Assembly: GCA_964646605.1 (NCBI GenBank) | Contig: CAZYEX010000104.1 | Coordinates: forward strand, 1 to 19,312 | Direction: 5' to 3' | Source of the DNA: SBAX01 sp964646605 | GTDB lineage: Bacteria > Planctomycetota > Phycisphaerae > UBA1845 | Length of the DNA: 19,312 nucleotides | Part shown: positions 1 to 4,702 of the stretch, piece by piece | How the letters are laid out: the number at the start of each line of letters is the position of its first letter | How positions within the stretch are numbered: position 1 is the stretch's first letter | The notes under the pieces: generated by a model | What the model was told of the DNA's origin: nothing | The model's input: the letters and a program-made list of their open reading frames with translations, nothing else | Database searches by the model: none | Translations under genes and position numbers: made by a program

Positions 1-106
1 CCGCTGCCAGAAGCAGGTCCATCGAATCGGCCAGCGAACTCCGTGTCACGCCGCTGACATACCGCGCTTCGAACGATGGCGCAAATCCCCTATTTTAACA
101 TTCTCG

Positions 107-421
107 ATGGCCGAGAATTGCAGACGGCTGAAGAGTTACCACGGAAACAGGTTCATTCTGAGGATGGTCTTCCGGTTGATCCCCGCCGACTGTCTGACGA
201 AAGTTGACCTAGACGCAAACGAGAGTCGTCGCGTGGCGATTCGGGAAGTAAGTCGCGTCGTCGAAGCGACGATCACCAAGTTCAATGAACTGTTTGACAA
301 CGCGTATCCCGCCAACCTGTTCAAGAACCTGACGCGACGCAGGCAGCTCGAATTGGCGGTGGTGTCAGCGCTCGCCGAGTGTCCTGCGACGCTTTTTCCC
401 GAGGCCGAGTTGGATGGGTGA
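107..421 (+). CDS. Hypothetical protein, possibly 5'-partial
   Basis: I do not recognise this 104-residue frame. It is chosen over the overlapping minus-strand frame because its third codon positions look G/C-rich like the real genes here, and its second half reads as an ordinary amphipathic helical protein (charged and aliphatic residues alternate around residues 45-65). The same frame is open back to base 2, so the ATG at 107 may be internal to a gene entering from the left. No Shine-Dalgarno sequence precedes 107. An internal ATG at 161 follows TGAGG, but too closely to be convincing. No signal peptide, membrane segment or known motif is visible. It ends just before the palindrome-rich spacer, so it could also be a decayed gene end. 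Existence as a real gene is uncertain. Confidence 0.35.
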   Translation: MAENCRRLKSYHGNRFILRMVFRLIPADCLTKVDLDANESRRVAIREVSRVVEATITKFNELFDNAYPANLFKNLTRRRQLELAVVSALAECPATLFPEAELDG

Positions 422-450
422 CGGGGGTGGCATAGCTTCTCGCCGGTTGC

Positions 451-472
451 CACTGGCACCTTGCTGCCAGTG
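451..472. repeat. Inverted repeat CACTGGCA / TGCCAGTG
   Basis: Eight-base arms at 451-458 and 465-472 around a 6-nt loop. The arms match those of the 10-bp hairpin at 1280-1301, so this is a second, less perfect member of the same family. No T-tract follows on either side, so it does not look like an intrinsic terminator. Confidence 0.7.
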
Positions 473-497
473 CTGTTCCTTGTTCACACCGTGTGGG

Positions 498-774
498 ACG
501 TTTTACCTGGGCGCGGGGGGGGCTGGATCAGGATTTGCAGAGAATATAGTGCCATCGGCACGGCACTAATTGAGCCGCGGGTTTCCAACCCGGGGTTACG
601 GCGACGTGAAGGGAATCTCACCCCCTCTCCCCCGGCGACTTTGTCGCCGGGGGAGAGGGGGGTTGGGGGGTGGTGGGGGCGACTGTGACCCCCCAGTGAA
701 CTGGGGGGCTAAGTTCGTGCGTCCCTGACGGGACGAATGCCGCCCACGAGGGGCGATGGGCAGGGGGACATTCT
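498..774. repeat. ~270-bp composite palindromic repeat, copy 1
   Basis: First of two adjacent copies aligned over most of their length. Landmarks in order: an ACGTTTT-containing left part; the 18-mer GTGCCATCGGCACGGCAC (549-566); an imperfect GCGGGTT/AACCCGG hairpin (572-595); a perfect 19-bp stem with TTT loop (621-661); a 9-bp hairpin CCCCCCAGT-GA-ACTGGGGGG (689-708); and CGTCCC-4-GGGACG (720-735). The long stem has no T-tract and lies in a gene-free stretch. Confidence 0.85.
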
Positions 775-1024
775 ACGTTTTCTCGCGGGCGGGGTTGGTT
801 GGACTTTTGCAGGAAGCGCAGTGCCATCGGCACGGCACGGATTTAGCCCCGGGTTTTCAACCCGGGGTCACGGTGAGGCGAGCGTCATTTCCCCCCCTCC
901 CCCCGCGACTTTGTCGCCGGGGGAGGGGGGGGTTGGGGGGTGGTGGGGGCGACGGTGACCCCCCAGTGAACTGGGGGGCTAAGTTCGTGCGTCCCTACGG
1001 GACGAACGCCGCCCACTAGGGGCG
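775..1024. repeat. ~270-bp composite palindromic repeat, copy 2
   Basis: Second copy, with the landmarks in the same order: the identical 18-mer at 821-838 (272 bp after the first), CCCCGGGTT-TTC-AACCCGGGG at 847-867, the C/G stem around a TTT loop at 891-931 with small changes, CCCCCCAGT-GA-ACTGGGGGG at 959-978, and CGTCCC-TAC-GGGACG. From the TTT loop to the right end the two copies differ at only a handful of bases. Its right edge runs into the first 178-bp repeat at 1022. Confidence 0.85.
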
Positions 1025-1199
1025 ACGCTACAGCGCGGCGTACATGGGGGTTGGCGCTGCGTCGTGGTCGTGTCGCTCCCGCTCCACGCTCGGATAGACC
1101 CGTCGCTTGCCCTTGACGCTTCGCGTAAAGGGGAACCGCTCCGGGTTCGGATCGCATCGGGGATCGTGTCGGTTGTGCTTCACGCTCGGATGGGTGTCG
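1022..1199. repeat. 178-bp direct repeat, copy 1
   Basis: Begins GCGACGCTAC and ends GGGTGTCG. It matches 1332-1509 with few substitutions and no visible length change; the two copies start 310 bp apart. Contains the sub-blocks CGCTCGGATAGACCCGTCGC and CGCGTAAAGGGGAACCGCTC. Frames across it translate repeat DNA, not a recognisable protein. Confidence 0.9.
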
Positions 1200-1254
1200 C
1201 TCCTCCGGGGGTGGCGTCCGCCTTGGGCGGGCTTGACCCCCGGCTATTTTCGCG

Positions 1255-1269
1255 GACCCCGTCGGGGTC
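1255..1269. repeat. Hairpin GACCCC-GTC-GGGGTC
   Basis: Perfect 6-bp arms with a 3-nt loop. It belongs to the same small-hairpin family as the GACCCTTTCAGGGTC elements further right, with compensatory changes in both arms. Confidence 0.7.
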
Positions 1270-1279
1270 AATCACTTGG

Positions 1280-1301
1280 CACTGGCAGCAAGCTGCCAGT
1301 G
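1280..1301. repeat. Hairpin CACTGGCAGC-AA-GCTGCCAGTG
   Basis: Perfect 10-bp arms with a 2-nt loop, REP-like in form. No T-tract. It lies between the two copies of the 178-bp repeat. Confidence 0.75.
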
Positions 1302-1331
1302 GCACCCGGCGTGGTCGGTCGCCTCGTCGGA

Positions 1332-1509
1332 GCGACGCTACCGCGCGGCGTACGCGGGGGTTGGCGCTCCGTGGGGGTCGTGTCGCTTCCGCTCCACGCT
1401 CGGATAGACCCGTCGCTTGCCCTTGACGCTTCGCGTAAAGGGGAACCGCTCCGGGTTCGGATCGCATCGGGGGTCGTGTCGGTTGTGCTTCACGCTCGGG
1501 TGGGTGTCG
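1332..1509. repeat. 178-bp direct repeat, copy 2
   Basis: Near-identical partner of 1022-1199. Similarity stops after GGGTGTCG, where copy 1 continues into a GGGGGTGGCGTCC segment and this copy into a different sequence, so 1509 is a sharp right boundary. Confidence 0.9.
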
Positions 1510-1540
1510 TTGATGTGGCACCGATGACCCTCACCCCCGG

Positions 1541-1565
1541 CCCCTCTCCCTGGGAGGGAGAGGGG
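1541..1565. repeat. REP-like hairpin CCCCTCTCCCT-GGG-AGGGAGAGGGG
   Basis: Perfect 11-bp arms with a GGG loop, preceded by TGACCCTCACCCCCGG. Hairpins of this CCCTCTCCC type are widespread in high-GC bacteria as extragenic palindromes (general knowledge). It resembles the outer part of the 19-bp stems at 621-661 and 891-931. Confidence 0.75.
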
Positions 1566-1585
1566 GGTCATGGGGGTGTCGCTCA

Positions 1586-1627
1586 TCCGTGGGTGGCGTC
1601 TGCCTTCGGCGGACTTACCCACGGCTA
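1586..1627. repeat. Long-loop hairpin CCGTGGGT...ACCCACGG (variant)
   Basis: A variant of the TCCGTGGGC...GCCCACGGCTA family at 1821 and 1907: both arms carry the compensatory change C to T / G to A, and the flanks TCC and CTA are kept. The loop is longer. Paired changes in the two arms suggest the stem itself is maintained. Confidence 0.7.
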
Positions 1628-1635
1628 CGGTAGAC

Positions 1636-1650
1636 GACCCTTTCAGGGTC
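1636..1650. repeat. Hairpin GACCCT-TTC-AGGGTC
   Basis: One of four near-identical 15-bp hairpins (1636, 1782, 1862, 2116), each followed by GGA or GAATGAAT-like bases. The copy at 1862 is GACCCC-TTT-GGGGTC, a compensated change; the copy at 2116 (GACCG...) has one mismatch. Confidence 0.8.
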
Positions 1651-1660
1651 GGACGGAATT

Positions 1661-1716
1661 GCGGGCTGAAAGCCTGCCCTACAGTAGCCGGTGGCAAGCG
1701 AAGCGCCGCCACCGGA
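1661..1716. repeat. 56-bp repeat with CCGGTGGC...GCCACCGG stem, copy 1
   Basis: Starts with GGCTGAAAGCCTGCCCTA, itself a small palindrome, then AGTAGCCGGTGGC (arm 1688-1695), a loop, and GCCACCGG (1708-1715). Copy 2 lies at 2002-2055 with only a few differences. Confidence 0.8.
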
Positions 1717-1781
1717 TAGGATCGATCCCCGAACACCACACGACGCTGTGAGGGTCGAAGACCGTCCCCCGGGGTTTATGC

Positions 1782-1796
1782 GACCCTTTCAGGGTC
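1782..1796. repeat. Hairpin GACCCT-TTC-AGGGTC, copy 2
   Basis: Identical to the copy at 1636-1650; also followed by GGA. Confidence 0.8.
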
Positions 1797-1820
1797 GGAT
1801 GGATGGTGGGGTGTCGGTGA

Positions 1821-1853
1821 TCCGTGGGCGGCGCTGCGCTCTGCCCACGGCTA
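1821..1853. repeat. 33-bp repeat CCGTGGGC...GCCCACGG, copy 1
   Basis: Eight-base arms around a GC-rich loop, flanked by TCC on the left and CTA on the right. The 33 bp are repeated exactly at 1907-1939. Confidence 0.85.
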
Positions 1854-1861
1854 CTGTAGAC

Positions 1862-1876
1862 GACCCCTTTGGGGTC
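1862..1876. repeat. Hairpin GACCCC-TTT-GGGGTC
   Basis: Third member of the GACCCT family, with the last base pair of the stem changed from T-A to C-G in both arms. Confidence 0.8.
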
Positions 1877-1906
1877 GAATGAATGGTTGCGCGTGCCGAT
1901 TACGAT

Positions 1907-1939
1907 TCCGTGGGCGGCGCTGCGCTCTGCCCACGGCTA
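1907..1939. repeat. 33-bp repeat CCGTGGGC...GCCCACGG, copy 2
   Basis: Identical to 1821-1853. A fragment carrying only the left arm and part of the loop occurs at 2153-2167. Confidence 0.85.
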
Positions 1940-1946
1940 TTATCTG

Positions 1947-1963
1947 TCAGCCTTTCAGGCTGA
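1947..1963. repeat. Hairpin TCAGCCT-TTC-AGGCTGA
   Basis: Perfect 7-bp arms and a TTC loop. It shares the central CCTTTCAGG with the GACCCTTTCAGGGTC family but has different outer pairs. Confidence 0.75.
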
Positions 1964-2001
1964 GTCGCATGCCGGGACCCTCGTTTGGATCGGCGTGTTG
2001 C

Positions 2002-2055
2002 CGGCTGAAAGCCTGCCCTAAAGTAGCCGGTGGCAAACGCAGCGCCGCCACCGGA
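2002..2055. repeat. 56-bp-type repeat with CCGGTGGC...GCCACCGG stem, copy 2
   Basis: Second copy of the element at 1661-1716, 54 bp long with a slightly changed loop (AAACGCAGC in place of AAGCGAAGC). Confidence 0.8.
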
Positions 2056-2076
2056 ATCAGGCGCGCAAGGAAATCA

Positions 2077-2093
2077 CAACCCTGTAAGGGTTG
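2077..2093. repeat. Hairpin CAACCCT-GTA-AGGGTTG
   Basis: Perfect 7-bp arms and a 3-nt loop; another small hairpin of the same build as the GACCCT family. Confidence 0.7.
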
Positions 2094-2115
2094 CATAACC
2101 GGCGGCGCCTTGTGC

Positions 2116-2130
2116 GACCGTTTCAGGGTC
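2116..2130. repeat. Hairpin GACCGT-TTC-AGGGTC (one mismatch)
   Basis: Fourth, slightly decayed member of the GACCCT family, followed by GAATGAAT like the copy at 1862. Confidence 0.75.
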
Positions 2131-2230
2131 GAATGAATCAATGATCGGTGTATCCGTGGGCGGCGCTACGGGTCCGCTTCCTGACCCTTGATGCTGACGC
2201 ATAAAGGGTGGGCGGGGCTCGGAATTGTCG

Positions 2231-2320
2231 CGTCGCTTCCGCTCCACGCTCGGATAGACCCGTCGCTTGCGCTCCGGGCTCGGATGGACCCGTCGCTCGC
2301 GCTCCACGCCCGGATAGACC
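2231..2320. repeat. Three tandem copies of a 30-bp unit
   Basis: Units at 2231-2260, 2261-2290 and 2291-2320 all follow the pattern CGTCGCTTSC-GCTCCRSGCY-CGGATRGACC and differ at a few bases. A fourth unit starts CGTCGCTCGC at 2321 and then diverges into the CTTGACGC...CGTAAAGGGG segment. The unit is the block that occurs once in each 178-bp repeat, so it has been amplified here. Confidence 0.85.
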
Positions 2321-2385
2321 CGTCGCTCGCCCTTGACGCTCCGCGTAAAGGGGATCCGCTCCGGGCTCTGGTTGCATCGGGGGAA
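2231..2385. repeat. Diverged third copy of the 178-bp repeat
   Basis: Contains the triplicated 30-bp unit and then the CTTGACGCTCCGCGTAAAGG and CCGCTCCGGG...GCATCGGGG blocks of the 178-bp repeat, with more substitutions than between copies 1 and 2. The right-hand third of the repeat is absent. Confidence 0.75.
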
Positions 2386-2392
2386 GTCGATC

Positions 2393-2435
2393 AAGAAAAA
2401 CTTCCGGGATCGAAGCTGGGCTCCGATCCCGGAAG
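2393..2435 (-). terminator. Intrinsic terminator, leftward
   Basis: On the minus strand CTTCCGGGATCG (2435-2424), an 11-nt loop and CGATCCCGGAAG (2412-2401) form a perfect 12-bp stem followed directly by TTTTTCTT (2400-2393). This is the only hairpin in the window with a proper T-tract. On the plus strand the hairpin is followed by TCCGCC, so it points left. The nearest upstream promoter is the one at 2543-2571. Confidence 0.75.
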
Positions 2436-2536
2436 TCCGCCACGGCTAAGGAAGCCGCATGTCGGTAATCCCAGGGCGCGTTCCTCGCCCCGGTCTTTTT
2501 CTAGATGGGGTTGCTCGTCGCGGGCAATCCAAGACC
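2393..2536 (-). ncRNA. Candidate small RNA (~145 nt)
   Basis: Inferred transcript between a TTGACA-17-TAGAAA promoter and the intrinsic terminator. It holds no reading frame longer than a few codons with a start signal. The predicted RNA is rich in local stems: CGGUCUU at its 5' end (2537-2531) can pair with AAGACCG (2497-2491), enclosing UUGC...GCAA; then a GGGCG/CGCCC-type hairpin; then CGGCU-5-AGCCG (2457-2443); then the terminator stem. I checked by eye for signatures of SRP RNA, tmRNA and RNase P RNA and found none; 6S RNA was not evident. It is divergent from rplM. A decayed fragment or an mRNA leader of a lost gene remains possible. Confidence 0.5.
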
Positions 2537-2542
2537 GCCCCC

Positions 2543-2571
2543 TTTCTACCGGAGGCAGCGGCCCGTGTCAA
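2543..2571 (-). promoter_or_regulatory. Promoter TTGACA-N17-TAGAAA, leftward
   Basis: The -35 box at 2571-2566 is a perfect TTGACA and the spacer is 17 nt; the -10 at 2548-2543 is TAGAAA (4 of 6). This is the best -35 with ideal spacing in the window. It should start RNA near 2536 and reads toward the terminator at 2435-2393. The stretch 2572-2742 between it and the rplM promoter shows nothing else recognisable. Confidence 0.6.
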
Positions 2572-2742
2572 AACGAGGGACGAGGCGAAACGTATCGTGA
2601 AATCCATGTAACCCATTGTCCTGCAATAACTTATGTCGCATGGCGTTGGTGGGTATTTGCCGTTCGGGGTTGCCGCCGAGGTTCCGCGGAAGCGGTCGGA
2701 GGCGGCGTTGGACATCGGTCCCACATTGGGCGAGGCCTGTAG

Positions 2743-2770
2743 TTGACGACGGCGGAGAAGCCGCTAGACT
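2743..2770 (+). promoter_or_regulatory. Promoter TTGACG-N16-TAGACT for rplM-rpsI
   Basis: The -35 is TTGACG (2743-2748) and the -10 TAGACT (2765-2770) within CGCTAGACTG. A start near 2778 would give a ~40-nt leader before the ATG at 2817. The same CGCTAGACTG occurs ahead of the gene at 15695, and TAGACT also ahead of the HIT gene. Confidence 0.65.
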
Positions 2771-2816
2771 GGGCCGTTTCGTCGGCGTTTGGTCGATGGG
2801 GTTGGGTTTGGACTTT

Positions 2817-3260
2817 ATGGCAACGACGAAGCTACGAACATACGTCGCCCGGCAAGGGCAGGTCGAGCAGAAGTGGTTCCACGTGGACGCGTGCAACGAG
2901 GTGCTCGGACGCCTGGCCGTGCGGATCGCCACCATTTTGATGGGCAAGCACAAGCCCACCTACACGCCCCATGTGGACACGGGCGATTTCGTGGTGGTGA
3001 CCAACGCGGAGAAGATCAAGCTGACCGGCAAGAAGGCGGACACCATGATGTATCCGCGGTATTCCTACTATCCGGGCGGGTACAAAGAGATTCCGTATCG
3101 CCGCGTGTTGAAGGATCGCCCGGAGTTTATTCTGGAGTCGGCCGTGCGGAGGATGCTGCCCAAGAACGCGTTGGGGCGGCATATGCTGGCCAAGCTCAAG
3201 GTTTACGCGGGCGGGGTCCATCCGCATTCGGCGCAGCGTCCGCTGCCGCTTTCCGTTTAG
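2817..3260 (+). CDS. rplM: Ribosomal protein L13
   Basis: A 147-residue protein of the uL13 family, a large-subunit ribosomal protein that binds 23S rRNA early in 50S assembly. The family core is plain: WFHVDA near the start, LGRLAVRIA, then GKHKPTYTPHVDTGD with the following valine-rich strand, YPRYSYYPGGYKEIPYRRVL, and the C-terminal LPKNALGRHMLAKLKVYAGG. Length matches bacterial L13 (about 142-150). The ATG at 2817 is chosen because it gives the usual short N terminus; an in-frame ATG at 2796 would add seven residues, and neither has a strong Shine-Dalgarno sequence. rpsI follows 26 nt downstream, the conserved L13-S9 pairing. Regulation probably comes from the promoter at 2743. Identification is certain; only the start is open. 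Confidence 0.97.
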   Translation: MATTKLRTYVARQGQVEQKWFHVDACNEVLGRLAVRIATILMGKHKPTYTPHVDTGDFVVVTNAEKIKLTGKKADTMMYPRYSYYPGGYKEIPYRRVLKDRPEFILESAVRRMLPKNALGRHMLAKLKVYAGGVHPHSAQRPLPLSV

Positions 3261-3286
3261 CCTAGACGCCAAGGAGACGTACGCCG

Positions 3287-3787
3287 ATGAGTGACACGGT
3301 TGCCCCTGTAATCCCGCCCGCCGCACCCACGTCCGCCCCGCCGGTGGAGCCCGCGCCAGAGGCGATCCAGGTATCCATTCCCGCGACGGCCAACGCCAAG
3401 AATCCGTACTTTTGGGGCACGGGACGACGCAAGACGGCCGTCGCCCGGGTTCGCATCAAGCCGGGTTCGGGGGTCTTTCTGGTCAACAAGCGCGACCTGG
3501 ACGACTTCTTTCGCGTGGACGTAGGTCGGCAAACGGCGCGAAAACCTCTGCAAGTGACCGAGACCACCAAGACGGTCGACGTATTCGTGAACGTGTGCGG
3601 GGGGGGGATCACGGGTCAAGCCGGGGCGGTGGCGCTAGGCCTGTCCCGGGCGCTCCTCAAGGCCAACACGGAGCTGGAACCCAAGCTGAGAGCCTTCGAT
3701 CTGCTCACCCGTGACGCCCGCAAGGTCGAACGCAAGAAGTACGGGCAATCCGGGGCCCGCAAACGATTCCAGTATTCCAAGCGGTAG
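3287..3787 (+). CDS. rpsI: Ribosomal protein S9
   Basis: A 166-residue uS9-family protein of the small subunit. The core begins near residue 43 with YFWGTGRRKTAVARVRIKPG and ends with the basic tail ARKVERKKYGQSGARKRFQYSKR; in the family, this tail reaches the ribosomal P site. The first ~40 residues are a proline-, alanine- and valine-rich, low-complexity extension not found in E. coli S9 (130 residues). AAGGAG lies 10 nt before the ATG, supporting this start and so the reality of the extension. It is cotranscribed with rplM. No intrinsic terminator follows; the next gene converges from the right. Identification is certain. Confidence 0.97.
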   Translation: MSDTVAPVIPPAAPTSAPPVEPAPEAIQVSIPATANAKNPYFWGTGRRKTAVARVRIKPGSGVFLVNKRDLDDFFRVDVGRQTARKPLQVTETTKTVDVFVNVCGGGITGQAGAVALGLSRALLKANTELEPKLRAFDLLTRDARKVERKKYGQSGARKRFQYSKR

Positions 3788-3799
3788 TCGCAGGCGGAC

Positions 3800-3817
3800 G
3801 TGCCATCGGCGTGGCAT
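3800..3817. repeat. Stray copy of the 18-mer repeat motif
   Basis: GTGCCATCGGCGTGGCAT, just after rpsI, differs at three bases from the GTGCCATCGGCACGGCAC found at 549 and 821. It shows that the spacer's modules also sit singly elsewhere in the window. TGCCA/TGGCA can pair, but no T-tract follows. Confidence 0.45.
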
Positions 3818-3854
3818 TCATTCGGTCACGCGGGCACGCCCTGACGAGGCCGGG

Positions 3855-4691
3855 TCAGTCCGTCATCGCCGTTTCCCAGTCACGTAGGAACACGGCCAGG
3901 TCGAAGAGGTCCACGTCGGCATCTCCGTCGGCGTCGGACACGACGAAAGGGTTGTTGCCCGGCGGGCTCGAGGCCGGACAGAACTGGACCGCGGAAACGC
4001 CCTTCTCGTGCCAGGTCAGGCAGTACGAGGTCGCGGGATCGGGCGGTACCAACGGTGGGGGTCCACAAAGCCCGAATAGCCAATCGCCCAGCTCGACGGG
4101 CGCGGAGAACCCCGCGACGCACGAGGCCATTCCATTGCACGGCGGCGGCTGGGCTGTCACGCCCGGTCCGGAAAGGCACTGCCCGATGCCGCGGATGATG
4201 CTTTCCGGGACGCAGCATTCCAACTGTGCGAGGACGGCTTCGGATTGTTCCACCTTCGGCACCGGTTGATATACCTTCTTGAACACCGCGACATCGGAGG
4301 AGTCCAGATCCCCGTCACCGTCATCGTCGTAGACAGAGAAAAGGCTGACGCTCGCTTGAGGTTGGGCCACACATTCCCGCTTGACCGTCGCGGCCGGGTC
4401 GATCCAGGAGCTGCAATAGGCGCGAAACGGCGGAGGCGGTACGGCGCGTTTCTCGTCGCAAAGTGCATCGACGAGGGCGGTGTCGGCACCGAATCCGAGA
4501 ACGCAGGTCGCCGCCGCGGGACAAGTCGCGGGTTGGTCGAGGTTGCCCGGTCCCGAAACGCAATCGTCGATCCGCGCCAGGTCGGATTCCTCGGTACAGC
4601 AACGGACGGAGATCAACTGGGCGCGGACTGCGGACACTGCCACCGAAGCGAACATCGTTGCGAGAAGCATACACCGGAGATTCTTGGTCAT
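3855..4691 (-). CDS. Exported protein with two eight-Cys/EF-hand repeats
   Basis: A 278-residue protein with an N-terminal signal peptide (about residues 1-24, cleavage likely after VRA). The mature part is two repeats of ~125 residues. Each has eight cysteines: 31, 32, 44, 57, 63, 78, 93, 107 and 159, 160, 172, 185, 191, 209, 224, 238. Inter-Cys spacing is identical except one gap (14 versus 17), suggesting four disulfides per repeat. Each repeat ends in a dockerin-like calcium loop: residues 122-133 follow the canonical DxDxDG...D pattern, while residues 253-264 have Ala in place of the Gly. The start at 4691 is set by the signal peptide and by AGGA ~10 nt upstream, overlapping the stop of the prepilin-like gene; the gap is 11 nt. 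I know no name for the Cys-rich unit. The context suggests export with, or anchoring near, the prepilin-like proteins. Confidence 0.85.
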   Translation of the reverse strand: MTKNLRCMLLATMFASVAVSAVRAQLISVRCCTEESDLARIDDCVSGPGNLDQPATCPAAATCVLGFGADTALVDALCDEKRAVPPPPFRAYCSSWIDPAATVKRECVAQPQASVSLFSVYDDDGDGDLDSSDVAVFKKVYQPVPKVEQSEAVLAQLECCVPESIIRGIGQCLSGPGVTAQPPPCNGMASCVAGFSAPVELGDWLFGLCGPPPLVPPDPATSYCLTWHEKGVSAVQFCPASSPPGNNPFVVSDADGDADVDLFDLAVFLRDWETAMTD

Positions 4692-4702
4692 GGGTCGTGT
4701 TC

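Larger units (their letters stand above)
422..2400. other. Palindrome-rich repetitive spacer without credible genes
   Basis: About 2 kb made almost entirely of repeated, self-complementary modules, listed separately below. Frames up to 214 codons exist here, but they translate repeat DNA: the same peptide pattern recurs wherever the DNA repeat recurs, in several frames and on both strands, and none has a Shine-Dalgarno sequence or recognisable domain. I see no transposase, integrase, tRNA or CRISPR array inside it. Similar hairpin-studded spacers are, to my knowledge, common in planctomycete genomes. What spreads the modules cannot be told from this window. Confidence 0.8.

Noticed and set aside
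621..661. 19-bp stem with TTT loop as an intrinsic terminator
   Set aside because: It is followed by GTTGGGG on one side and preceded by GAATCT on the other; there is no T-tract in either direction and no gene to terminate.
1107..1751. 214-codon plus-strand frame in the repetitive spacer
   Set aside because: It runs through both near-identical 178-bp repeats and unrelated hairpins; its peptide repeats follow the DNA repeats, there is no ribosome site and frames on the other strand are equally open.
422..2400. CRISPR array
   Set aside because: Repeats are palindromic modules of different lengths in irregular order, and the 30-bp units are directly adjacent with no spacers; no cas gene is present.
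2436..2742. Known housekeeping RNA (SRP, tmRNA, RNase P, 6S) in the rplM upstream region
   Set aside because: None of the short conserved sequence signatures of SRP, tmRNA or RNase P RNA could be found by eye on either strand; 6S lacks a strong primary signature, so it is not firmly excluded.
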